64,000 nucleotides of DNA from Dehalogenimonas sp. 4OHTPN (GTDB taxonomy: Bacteria; Chloroflexota; Dehalococcoidia; Dehalococcoidales; Dehalococcoidaceae). The stretch is from positions 434,001 to 498,000 of the forward strand of contig NZ_CP159307.1 of the NCBI RefSeq assembly GCF_040448695.1. Reading direction: 5' to 3'. A model generated the notes under the pieces. It saw only the letters and a list, made by a program, of their open reading frames with translations, was not told the origin of the DNA and searched no databases. Shown here one piece after another: positions 45,901 to 52,458 of this stretch. Position numbers and translations under genes: made by a program. Position 1 is the first letter of the stretch; every line of letters begins with the position of its first letter.

Positions 45901-46272
45901 CCTATCCCGCAAATTTCGTTAGATCGGGAACGTATTTGGCAGGTGATCTTGAATCTGCTGAATAATGCATTCAAATTTACGCCAGACGGGGGAGAGATTC
46001 GTCTGCACGCGGAAGTAAAGGGAAATATGCTCGTTGTAGCGGTGGATGATAACGGATCAGGCTTTACATCGGAACAACAGAAAAGGTTGTTCGAACCGTA
46101 TCACCAAAACACTTACGACCGGGAAAGATTGAGCGGCCTTGGAATAGGATTAGCTTTATCGAAGATTCTCGTTGAACTACACGGAGGAACTATTGAAGTA
46201 CATAGTATTCGGAATAAAGGTAGCCGCGTCTGGTTCAATCTCCCGATAAATTGGCAAAACAATGGCGGATGA
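42997..46272 (+). CDS. Membrane sensor histidine kinase with periplasmic beta-propeller
   Basis: The 1091-residue protein has an N-terminal signal segment (LFRLLFSGMLIFGI), about fourteen Reg_prop repeats of the type lWIGTxxGLNRxD, a Y_Y_Y domain (about 700-790), and one transmembrane helix near 801-820 (WWFSLLTGCVVLGIIYSGY). A coiled coil, HisKA with His near 872 (ALVHELKTPLTPMVSASDAL) and an HATPase (NLLNNAFKFTP, GLGIGLALS) follow. Such sensors bind ligands outside the cell. It is coupled to the regulator at 46276. The H-box is almost identical to those of the other two kinases here. Confidence 0.92.
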   Translation: MRDMRSLFRLLFSGMLIFGINSVTPYRISAQSDNLYFKQLSVDEGLPHNLVYSVIQDDFGFLWFGTYGGLSRYDGIKFRTYDHNPTNDASLSSNSVYVLFLDSTGRIWVGTDGGGLNLFDPQSDGFKRFQSSSDHTSISNNQIRAIAEDKNGNIWIGTAEGLNRLDPKLGTFQRYYNTNDLGAISSNNIYSLLVDSDHDLWIGTSNGLNRYLPDSDSFVRYIHDPLKDYSISDGPVVSLYEDDSGKLWIGSFIGGLDLHNPDTNTFKHFRSGQSEHSLSDNTVYAICQDELGMMWIGTANGLNHLDPFTEQFTTYKNRPGDAASLSNNRIRAICQDNSGILWIGTYGGGICKLDLKRSAFTLYYNVAGDTDSLNNNLVFALLEDGPGSIWIGTDGGGLNLLAPDKTIEHFLFKAENLFQTNINSIRALSYQSSSDVLWIGTLAGLIKFNPATGCYKHYPLGGLLGNSVRTIFEDSSGRIWLGTFTGGLALFDPSKESFTFYSHKPENTDSISNNTVYSIVEGDNGTLWVATGDGLNRFDPMSGIFRSYKYQKDIANGLANNHIFDLYKSSEGYLYLATNGGGLSIFDPVTQRFETYTTDDGLASNIVYSVIGDDRSKLWLATNRGLTRYVPDTRQFINFTPYAGLKESVFNWGACTKDSEGKMYFGGDNGFVIIDPDLLETNSHAPPVHITDVIVNDATRHFSSLVADYSTINLKHTENSVSINFAALDYTDPAKNTYRYILEGFNNTWHFTDYSQPFATYTNLDPGTYVFKVWGSNNDGVWNEISTDLTINIAYPFWQTWWFSLLTGCVVLGIIYSGYRLRLKALSDQRNRLEAKVTERTHELEQQYEKERALHEELEREIKRRIQFTRALVHELKTPLTPMVSASDALANGLQAPLWHNLAEQLRQGAVSLNHRIDELLDLAKGEIGILTITPEPTDIKELLEDITAFMFVQAQKQHHSLSLELTEPIPQISLDRERIWQVILNLLNNAFKFTPDGGEIRLHAEVKGNMLVVAVDDNGSGFTSEQQKRLFEPYHQNTYDRERLSGLGIGLALSKILVELHGGTIEVHSIRNKGSRVWFNLPINWQNNGG

Positions 46273-46275
46273 AAG

Positions 46276-46971
46276 ATGAAGTTTCTTATTATTGAAGATG
46301 ATCAGGCAATCATCGAAAATGTGACATTAATTCTGCAAATGGGCTGGCCGACAATTGAGATCATCCCGGCTCGCCTAGCCAGCCGAGGTCTTCAGCTCAT
46401 TGAAATAAAGAAACCCGATCTGGTGATCTTGGATCTCGGGCTACCCGATATGAGTGGTTTTGATACTCTGAAGCAAATTCGATTATTTTCTCGAATTCCG
46501 GTGTTAATACTTACCGTTCGCGGGGATGAAAAGGATGTTGTTCAAGGCCTGGCATTGGGAGCTGATGATTATATTGTCAAACCGTTCAGGCAGATGGAAT
46601 TATTAGCACGAGTGAAAGCTTTACTGAGGCGTACTTCCGTACCCGAGGAAGACATAGGAATTAGGGTTGGTCACTTAAGATTTGGCCGTTCGATTACGGA
46701 ATTGCTTTCTGATGGTCACCGGGTACAGTTGACAGTGACTGAAGGGAAGATAATTCATCACTTAATGCAGAAGGCTGGCCAAGTGGTTACATATAAATCG
46801 CTCGCCGAGACTCTTTGGGGCGAAGAATATCCAGGTGCACGGCAGAGCTTGAAGGTATATGTAAATCATCTGCGAAAGAAGCTCGAATTAATAGGTGGTC
46901 AACAAGCCATTATACAAAACGAAGCTGGCATCGGGTATATCCTCGTAACCGATTCGCCCTCTTTACACTAA
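46276..46971 (+). CDS. OmpR-family response regulator
   Basis: The 231-residue protein has receiver and winged-helix domains (FLIIEDDQAIIE; LVILDLGLPDMSG; VKPFRQMEL; VTEGKIIHHLMQKAGQVV). It starts 3 nt after the propeller kinase. Its stop codon (46969-46971) directly abuts the terminal repeat of the older IS3 element. Before the composite insertion it would have faced the rdh cassette that now begins at about 60 kb, so it may regulate that cassette. Confidence 0.9.
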   Translation: MKFLIIEDDQAIIENVTLILQMGWPTIEIIPARLASRGLQLIEIKKPDLVILDLGLPDMSGFDTLKQIRLFSRIPVLILTVRGDEKDVVQGLALGADDYIVKPFRQMELLARVKALLRRTSVPEEDIGIRVGHLRFGRSITELLSDGHRVQLTVTEGKIIHHLMQKAGQVVTYKSLAETLWGEEYPGARQSLKVYVNHLRKKLELIGGQQAIIQNEAGIGYILVTDSPSLH

Positions 46972-47173
46972 TGACCTCTCCCGTCTTTGGTAGCATTCCG
47001 GTGTAGAGTTCTGCGGTCGTTTCAGCATACTCCCTGGGTGCCCTGCCTTTCAATGAGCTATGTGGTTTGACTTCGTTATAATCCCTCCTCCATTCTTCGA
47101 TGATTTCCCTGGCATGTTTCAAACTCAGAAACCAATTCTCGTTCAGACATTCTCCCCGAACCTGCTGTTGAAG
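46972..47173 (-). mobile_element. Left part of an older IS3-family element, split by the composite transposon
   Basis: The segment begins TGACCTCTCCC, a diverged IS3-type terminal repeat. On the minus strand it encodes the transposase C-terminus (NENWFLSLKHAREIIEEW, EVKPHSSLKGRAPREYAETT). It lacks everything upstream of that and ends exactly where the composite transposon starts. The missing front part is at 58813-59708. A 1-nt deletion near the RFRGEC region shows that it was already inactive. Confidence 0.85.
47171..47173. repeat. Target-site duplication AAG (left)
   Basis: AAG directly precedes the left end (TGACC) of the composite element. The same AAG follows its right end at 58813-58815. 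Removing one copy and the 11,639-bp insert restores the transposase frame across the ...ESFN... segment. Three bp is the usual duplication of IS3-family elements. Confidence 0.8.
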
Positions 47174-48364
47174 TGACCTTCCCCCCGAAAACCGCTAAAC
47201 CCTGACTTAGAGTCCTCCGGCGTATTAAAATGCGTAAGGAGGAATCACCATGAAAGCCAAGCATTACACTGAGGAGCAGATCATCGCCGTGCTGAAAGAG
47301 GGTGAGGCCGGCGCCAAGGTCGCCGACCTTTGCCGCAAGTACGGCGTGAGTGAAGCCACCTACTACAACTGGAAGACCAAGTATGCCGGCTTAACCGTCG
47401 GCGAACTTAAGCGGCTGAAAACCCTCGAAGAAGAAAACCGGCGTCTGAAACAGATTGTAGCCGACCAGGCGCTCGATATCCGTGCCCTGACTGCTCTCAA
47501 AAAACTTCTAAAGCCCAAGGTTAAGTGTTTGGCGGTCTCTCACATCAGAGAGAGCCTTGGGCTGAGCGAGAGGAGAGCTTGCATGCTGGTCGATATTTCG
47601 TCGTCGGTCTACCGGTACCAGCCGAAGCCGGATGATGACGCGCAGTTGCGGAAACGTCTCAGGGAGCTGGCGGAGCAGCGAAAGCGTTTCGGCAGTCCCC
47701 GACTGCACATCATGCTCAAGCGGGAGGGTCTGGTGGTCAATCACAAGCGGACCGAACGAATCTACCGGGAGGAAGGTCTGGCGCTCCGGAAGAAGCGGCG
47801 GAGAAAAGGCGCGGCTGGGGCCAGGGTAGTCATGCCAACGGCACAGGGGGTAAACGAGCGCTGGTCCATGGATTTCGTCACCGACAGCATCGTCAATGGC
47901 CGCCGATTCCGTTCTCTCACCATCGTCGACGACTACTCCCGGGAGTGTCCCAGGATAGAGGTGGACACATCTCTCGGCGGCCGCCGGGTGGTCGGTGTCC
48001 TTGATCAGCTTGCCGAGATCCGCGGACTGCCGGAGATCATCACCATCGACAATGGGCCGGAATTTGCCGGTAAAGCTCTGGATGAGTGGGCTTACCGCCA
48101 CGGCGTGAAGTTGAATTTCATCCGGCTAGGAAAACCGATCGAGAATGCCTATGCAGAAAGCTTCAACGGCAGATTCAGAGATGAGTGCCTGAATACGAAT
48201 TGGTTTCTTAGCTTGAAACATGCCCGGGAAGTCATCGAAGAATGGAGGAGGGATTACAACGAGGTTAGACCGCACAGCTCATTGAAAGGATTCACCCCGA
48301 AAGAGTATGCTGAAACGACCGTGGGGCTCTAATCCAGGGTGTAGCTGCTCGTGGGGGAAGGTCA
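47174..48364 (+). mobile_element. IS3-family insertion sequence, copy 1
   Basis: 1,191 bp with terminal inverted repeats beginning TGACCTTCCCCC at both ends. It encodes one fused transposase. Copy 2 (57622-58812) has the same length and the same translations in all frames, so the two are effectively identical and recent. Confidence 0.9.
47250..48332 (+). CDS. IS3-family transposase (OrfAB in one frame), copy 1
   Basis: The 360-residue protein has an N-terminal HTH (TEEQIIAVLKEGEAGAKVAD, YGVSEATYYNWKTKY) and a leucine-zipper-like helix, as OrfA, joined without frameshift to an OrfB part. The rve integrase core has the DDE residues in SMDFVTD, TIDNGPEF and the Glu of NAYAESFNGRFRDE. ATG 47250 has AAGGAGG upstream. 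Most IS3 elements need -1 frameshifting; here the fusion is direct. Confidence 0.93.
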   Translation: MKAKHYTEEQIIAVLKEGEAGAKVADLCRKYGVSEATYYNWKTKYAGLTVGELKRLKTLEEENRRLKQIVADQALDIRALTALKKLLKPKVKCLAVSHIRESLGLSERRACMLVDISSSVYRYQPKPDDDAQLRKRLRELAEQRKRFGSPRLHIMLKREGLVVNHKRTERIYREEGLALRKKRRRKGAAGARVVMPTAQGVNERWSMDFVTDSIVNGRRFRSLTIVDDYSRECPRIEVDTSLGGRRVVGVLDQLAEIRGLPEIITIDNGPEFAGKALDEWAYRHGVKLNFIRLGKPIENAYAESFNGRFRDECLNTNWFLSLKHAREVIEEWRRDYNEVRPHSSLKGFTPKEYAETTVGL

Positions 48365-48365
48365 A

Positions 48366-48596
48366 TGGAACGAAGCGACAATCGAAGAAAGGAGACGACT
48401 GGTGAACACGCTAATCGAAATGGTTTACGTCGATTTGGAAACCAAGAAGGTCACGGCTCTGATCCCAACTCTGGCTTTCGGTGCCTTGCTCGATAGAGCA
48501 ATGGAGGTGGCGCCCGATAAGCCTTTATTTCTAACTCCCCTGAAACAGGAGAGTGTTGGAGTTGGTGGAGACGGGGGAGAGTCGAACTCTGCCTGA
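48366..48596 (+). pseudogene. 3' remnant of an ssrA-type serine recombinase
   Basis: Residues from WNEATIEERRRLVNTLIEMV to the stop resemble the extreme C-terminus of large serine recombinases (EERRRLVxxLIExV). The gene is cut at its 5' side by IS copy 1. Its last codons read into a sequence that, on the minus strand, matches the 3' end of tmRNA. In Dehalococcoides, serine recombinases of rdh islands lie in exactly this position beside ssrA. Confidence 0.65.
48563..48586 (-). other. Attachment-site-like copy of the ssrA (tmRNA) 3' end
   Basis: Read on the minus strand the sequence is TTCGACTCTCCCC followed by CGTCTCCACCA, the typical T-loop/acceptor end of tmRNA with CCA. The 5' half of a tmRNA T-stem does not pair, so this is a half-site rather than a gene. 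Such repeats mark the ends of rdh islands integrated in ssrA. Confidence 0.65.
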
Positions 48597-48683
48597 AACA
48601 ATCAGTGATATCTGTGCTTGGCTGAGAGCAAATGAGACCGAGGGGCTGGTGAAGAAAGAAGGGCGTCGCCAAAGGCCCTTTCG

Positions 48684-49409
48684 TTACTTGCGATTATCGG
48701 AGTCGGTTTGAGGCAATTCGGTGAAATTAGGTGATAGAGGGATAGTGTATCCAATGCCCCGGCGACTGATAATAATTTTAGGGTTATTGGGATCATCTTC
48801 GATTTTCTTCCGTAAGCGGCATATATAGTTTTTAATGCTTTCTGACGAACCTGGAATGAATTCACCCCAAATCATTTCTGCAAGCTCAACTTTTGTGACG
48901 ATCTTCCCCGCCCTTTTTAGCAGGTGGTAAAACAGCCTACCTTCCGTAGAGGTCAGTTCCCGCTTGATATTCCCAATGTAAACCTCATTGATGGAAGAAC
49001 CATAGTGTATATTATTACATGATATCGTTAGGTCCTCTTCAAGAAAAGAGCGTTTTTTCATTGCAGATTTTAGTCTAGCTATCAACTCCATTTGTCTAAA
49101 AGGTTTGACGAGATAGTCATCCGCATTCATCTCAAAAGCTTTAATCAGGGCTGTCTCTTCATCTCTTACTGTAATTATGATTGTCGGAATCCTTGTAAAG
49201 GCACGTATCTGTTTCAGAACCTCATATCCATCAATATCTGGGAGACCAAGATCGAGAAGAATTGCATCAGGCACGTGTTTCTCAACTAATTCAATTCCCT
49301 TTTTGCCATAAGGAGTTGAAAACAAAGCGAGATCCGGCCAAACTAAACGTAGTACTAGTGAGACCGTATCGACAATTCGCTGGTCATCCTCGATAATTAA
49401 TACTTTCAC
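48684..49409 (-). CDS. OmpR-family response regulator
   Basis: The 241-residue protein has a receiver (KVLIIEDDQRIVD, AILLDLGLPDIDG, VKPFRQMEL) and winged helix (LTSTEGRLFYHLLKRAGKIV). GTG 49409 aligns with paralogues and overlaps the kinase stop by 26 nt. The 3' flank has AAGGGC...GCCCTTT near 48660-48680, a possible terminator. It is the last gene of a leftward operon with the kinase and the corrinoid-binding-like protein. Confidence 0.88.
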   Translation of the reverse strand: MKVLIIEDDQRIVDTVSLVLRLVWPDLALFSTPYGKKGIELVEKHVPDAILLDLGLPDIDGYEVLKQIRAFTRIPTIIITVRDEETALIKAFEMNADDYLVKPFRQMELIARLKSAMKKRSFLEEDLTISCNNIHYGSSINEVYIGNIKRELTSTEGRLFYHLLKRAGKIVTKVELAEMIWGEFIPGSSESIKNYICRLRKKIEDDPNNPKIIISRRGIGYTIPLSPNFTELPQTDSDNRK

Positions 49410-51180
49410 TAACAACCTTTTGAGTATTGGGTGTAACTAAGGCTGGGAGGGTAAAATAAAATGCGCAGCCACTGCGTTGATTGTTAACTACCCACATCTT
49501 TCCTTCATGGAGCTCGACAATCTTTTTAGAAAGTGCGAGTCCTATTCCGAGACCACTGAGTTTATTTGTACCTTTATAGGGGATAAACAGGTCCTGTTGT
49601 CTTTCCTCAGGAATTCCTGGACCATCATCTTGTACCATAACGACCAACTTTTCGTTCAACATGCTGGTACTAAAGATGATGGTTGAACATTCACCAGAAT
49701 ATTTGATGGCATTATCAATCAGATTCATGAGAACCTGTTTTATTCGTTTGCTATCTGCCATCGCTACGGGAATAGTTTTATCCAGTCTTTGTAATAGGCG
49801 CTGGTTGTTATTCTTAGCCCGTAGTGCAAAGGAGTGTACTATTTCTGAAATCAAATCGTTTATACTAAAAGGCGAACACTCTATAGTCAATATACCGACT
49901 TCACCTCGAGCTAAATCCAGAAATTCATCAATTCTGCCACTTAAATCGGTGGCTCCTTTGTTGATACACTCAACTAATGGAAGCCATTGTTTCTCCCCAA
50001 TATTATTAGCAAGCGTATCGCTTGCTAATAATATTGGGGTTAAAGGGGTTTTCAATTCATGGACCAAAGCCCGAGTGAATTCTATGCGTTTGTTAATTTC
50101 ATTCTGTAACGCAGCCTTTGCTAAAGCCTCCTGTTCATATAGGTCCTTTAAATTAAGTTCAACACTCTTCCAATGTGAAATATCTTCCAGCTTTCCTTGG
50201 AAACGGTTATTAATACTACCATCATCATTATAACGTGGATATATGTGTTCTTTAATCCATATTAATTCCCCGGTTTTACGTTTTGCTTTGTATTCGATGG
50301 ATAATGGTAACTGTATACCTTTAGAGATACAATTAGCTATGAATGTGTATCTTTGCGATGTAATTTGGGTTTGAGTATCGCTATCGTAGTAATAATCAAG
50401 CTCAGGGTCACTGACAAAATATTTTACAAATTCAGAGGGCGTAAAACCCAATAGTTGGGTTACTTTTGGGCTGACAAACGTAATATATTTAGAACAAATG
50501 TTAAATTGAAATCCAACATCGCATATTTCGCCAGGTATTTGAAATTCTATTTTAGGGATTACAGTAGGTGTTTTTACCACAGAACTTTCAAGAGTTAATT
50601 TATGACGCGTATCATTGATTCCCTGCTGAACTAAAGCTTTAAAATGTGTGAGGTTACACTCAACAATTTGAGGGGGAGTTTCAAAGGCTTTTGCGAAAGA
50701 GTACACTTCAGAATCTCGTGGTTTCTCGGGCTCAAACCTACATGCTGTGATTTTATTTGTGTTACAACCTTTTACCAGGTTGAAATCTGGGTTAGAAGCC
50801 CCATAAGCAAGAAAGGTTTCGCTGCGCCATTCGTTACAAACAGCAGTTCTTAAAAGCCAACTTCCCTCATCGACATAGTCTCGGAAGGTTTCTCTCCCTA
50901 ATAGCATTTCCCAACAATTATCGCCCGGGATTTTTACAACTTGATCCTTATATTCCTCGAATATTGCAGGTAAATCCTTGTGGCAATACCCATAGGCGAC
51001 AAGTGAGATCCGATTCTCGATGGATGCTTGATCGAACACATGGCGGATTAAACTTGGGGATACTTTGAACAGACAGGCCGGTACTAATGGATATATTTTA
51101 AATCCATCGTTATTCGATATTACAGATTTGACATGCTTAAGTATGAACGAACAAGATATGATACCGATTTTATTAGGCAT
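49384..51180 (-). CDS. Histidine kinase with DUF1638-like sensor and PAS domains
   Basis: This 598-residue soluble kinase has an N-terminal 200 residues (NKIGIISCSFILKHVKSVI, LVAYGYCHKDL, WEMLLGRETFRDYVDEGSWLL) resembling DUF1638, a family found with corrinoid methyltransferases. A PAS domain follows at about 225-350, then HisKA with His near 373 (ALVHELKTPLTPILLASDTL) and an HATPase (NLIDNAIKYSG, GLGIGLALS). ATG 51180 overlaps the stop of the upstream gene (ATGCCTAA). The HisKA coding DNA contains a perfect 45-bp palindrome. A corrinoid or methylated-compound signal is inferred. Confidence 0.85.
   Translation of the reverse strand: MPNKIGIISCSFILKHVKSVISNNDGFKIYPLVPACLFKVSPSLIRHVFDQASIENRISLVAYGYCHKDLPAIFEEYKDQVVKIPGDNCWEMLLGRETFRDYVDEGSWLLRTAVCNEWRSETFLAYGASNPDFNLVKGCNTNKITACRFEPEKPRDSEVYSFAKAFETPPQIVECNLTHFKALVQQGINDTRHKLTLESSVVKTPTVIPKIEFQIPGEICDVGFQFNICSKYITFVSPKVTQLLGFTPSEFVKYFVSDPELDYYYDSDTQTQITSQRYTFIANCISKGIQLPLSIEYKAKRKTGELIWIKEHIYPRYNDDGSINNRFQGKLEDISHWKSVELNLKDLYEQEALAKAALQNEINKRIEFTRALVHELKTPLTPILLASDTLANNIGEKQWLPLVECINKGATDLSGRIDEFLDLARGEVGILTIECSPFSINDLISEIVHSFALRAKNNNQRLLQRLDKTIPVAMADSKRIKQVLMNLIDNAIKYSGECSTIIFSTSMLNEKLVVMVQDDGPGIPEERQQDLFIPYKGTNKLSGLGIGLALSKKIVELHEGKMWVVNNQRSGCAFYFTLPALVTPNTQKVVSESINYRG
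49995..50039. repeat. Perfect 21-bp inverted repeat with 3-nt loop inside the kinase gene
   Basis: The arms 49995-50015 and 50019-50039 are exact reverse complements (beginning CCCCAATATTATTAGC), separated by TAT. The sequence still encodes the conserved HisKA segment (PILLASDTLANNIG), so it is not an insertion. In RNA or single-stranded DNA it would form a very stable hairpin in the middle of an ORF. Confidence 0.95.
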
Positions 51181-51757
51181 TGACTTTAATCTCCAGTAAA
51201 TCAACTAAACTAGACAAATCTAACGGGAAAGCCACTCCCGGTAGCAAGTTTTTCATTTCCGGTTTCAAGTCAAATGCCACTCCACCAGCGTAATAAGCGG
51301 TCTCAAGAGATAATAGGTCATTTATCCTGGCACTAACCATTTCGATAAAATGAAATAGTGAAAAACTAAATATCACAGCTGATGGAGCACTTGAGGCGGT
51401 TGTCTTGATCAATAGGTCTAGGTCAGTTGGGTACGTAATATTTATCAGTCTCACATCAAACAACCTGACTTTTAAGAACACCTTACTGAGCAAAGCTCCC
51501 ATCGTGATGATTGGAGAAAAGGAACATACAAGCACCGGTTTTGCATTGCGATAAGGCTGGGTGATTTGATCTACTCTTTTATCGATTAAAGTCATTATTG
51601 AAAATAGTTGAGATGGCAACATGCTATTGCTTTGCCATGCAGATATAGCTTGATCTAACAACGATATTAACCCAACTCGTTCATATGAGTTGATCTCTTC
51701 AAGAAGGACTTGGAAACTTCTATTGTATGGACTATCAGACTGAGCGATCTCTAGCAT
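51173..51757 (-). CDS. Corrinoid-binding-like sensor protein
   Basis: The 194-residue protein has a helical first part (about 1-65), then a Rossmann-like domain (VLVCSFSPIITMGALLSKVFL, VIFSFSLFHFIEMV, YYAGGVAFDL) laid out like B12-binding domains of MerR/CarH-type regulators and corrinoid proteins. The DxHxxG cobalt-ligand motif is absent, so it may bind corrinoid base-on, or not at all. It is first in the operon with the DUF1638-like kinase and regulator, divergent from the rdh cassette. Confidence 0.6.
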   Translation of the reverse strand: MLEIAQSDSPYNRSFQVLLEEINSYERVGLISLLDQAISAWQSNSMLPSQLFSIMTLIDKRVDQITQPYRNAKPVLVCSFSPIITMGALLSKVFLKVRLFDVRLINITYPTDLDLLIKTTASSAPSAVIFSFSLFHFIEMVSARINDLLSLETAYYAGGVAFDLKPEMKNLLPGVAFPLDLSSLVDLLEIKVNA

Positions 51758-52166
51758 ACACTCATTCTACAACCTTAACGATATTAACCCAGTACCACTA
51801 TGTACCAATAAGGTAAATATCGGTTAAAAGACTATCAGATACCAAGGTTAAAGCAGTCTATAAGGACGACATCCACCCTCTGTTTATATCCAGATCAATT
51901 TGCCCCTCAAAATCTGGAACACCTTGCTAACGCTGGTAATACAATAGCACAAGGTGCCTGTGGTTACCAATACTAACCATGCTTGACTTCTTGCTTCGAA
52001 AAACATTCGTAATTCGTATGTACCATACCTCGAGTCTAATAAAGTTACAAAAACCAACTAAACAATTACCCATAAATACCATTTAGGTATCATACATAAC
52101 CGTCTCGAATACATTCACAATGTAGTATTTGGTTGTCTGGTCAATATTGTGGTGATAAAAAGGGGC
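51758..52166. promoter_or_regulatory. Divergent regulatory spacer with two TACC-N5-GGTA palindromes
   Basis: The spacer is 409 bp without a gene. TACC-AATAA-GGTA at 51803-51815 and ATACC-ATTTA-GGTAT at 52076-52090 share the same half-site and 5-nt centre. They lie near each of the two divergent transcription units (sensor operon left, rdh cassette right). They are candidate operators for the response regulator encoded at 48684. Confidence 0.5.
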
Positions 52167-52262
52167 ATGCCATTGATCGAATTCATAGTTACTTCTGCCA
52201 TTCTTATCGTATGCGCTCTAGGAGCAAAACTTATCAACAATTCTAATGCGTCAGGTGGGTAG
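52167..52262 (+). CDS. 31-aa single-pass membrane peptide
   Basis: ATG 52167 follows AAAAAGGGG. The product is one hydrophobic helix (IEFIVTSAILIVCALGAKLI) with a short polar tail (NNSNASGG). A similar peptide in the same position of the second cassette (60035) supports it being translated. No known family. It could associate with RdhA/RdhB in the membrane, which is speculation. Confidence 0.55.
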   Translation: MPLIEFIVTSAILIVCALGAKLINNSNASGG

Positions 52263-52294
52263 CGATGGTGCTGCTACTTTCCACTCTCGAGGGA

Positions 52295-52458
52295 GTCGTC
52301 ACTCGGGCAAGCCTCACGGTGGGGGAAACCAGGGCGCCGGCTGTTGCGACCAGCCTGCTTAATATGCTGTGAAACCCCTCCCGTGAGCTCCCTGGGTGTA
52401 ATCGGGGTTCACCGCGGGGCTTGCCCTCTCTTAAAGCCTTTCCTCTATAGGAGAGAAA
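52295..52458 (+). ncRNA. Structured leader RNA upstream of nrdJ-like gene, copy 1
   Basis: Several perfect helices are possible. GGGCAAGCC (52305-52313) pairs with 52418-52426 and closes the domain; CTCACGG (52313-52319) pairs with 52381-52387; CCAGGG (52329-52334) with 52390-52395; AACCCC (52373-52378) with 52404-52409. The second and third cross each other, so a pseudoknot or switching fold is implied. The end is followed by the ribosome-binding site. It may sense a corrinoid (downstream nrdJ and rdhA need B12), but the canonical cobalamin B12 box is not clear. Confidence 0.6.

Noticed and set aside
47508-48101. 197-codon open frame antisense to the IS3 transposase
   Set aside because: Shadow of the transposase gene. 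It recurs at 57885-58478 only because the IS copies are identical.
47174-48364. Separate target duplications around each IS copy
   Set aside because: Bases flanking copy 1 (AAG / ATG) and copy 2 (GGG / AAG) do not match individually. Only the outermost flanks match, which supports movement of the whole unit.
52295-52458. Calling the leader a canonical cobalamin riboswitch
   Set aside because: The conserved B12 box and the core CCCCGCxACTG-type segment are not clearly present. Only general fold and context fit, so it is listed as an unassigned structured RNA.
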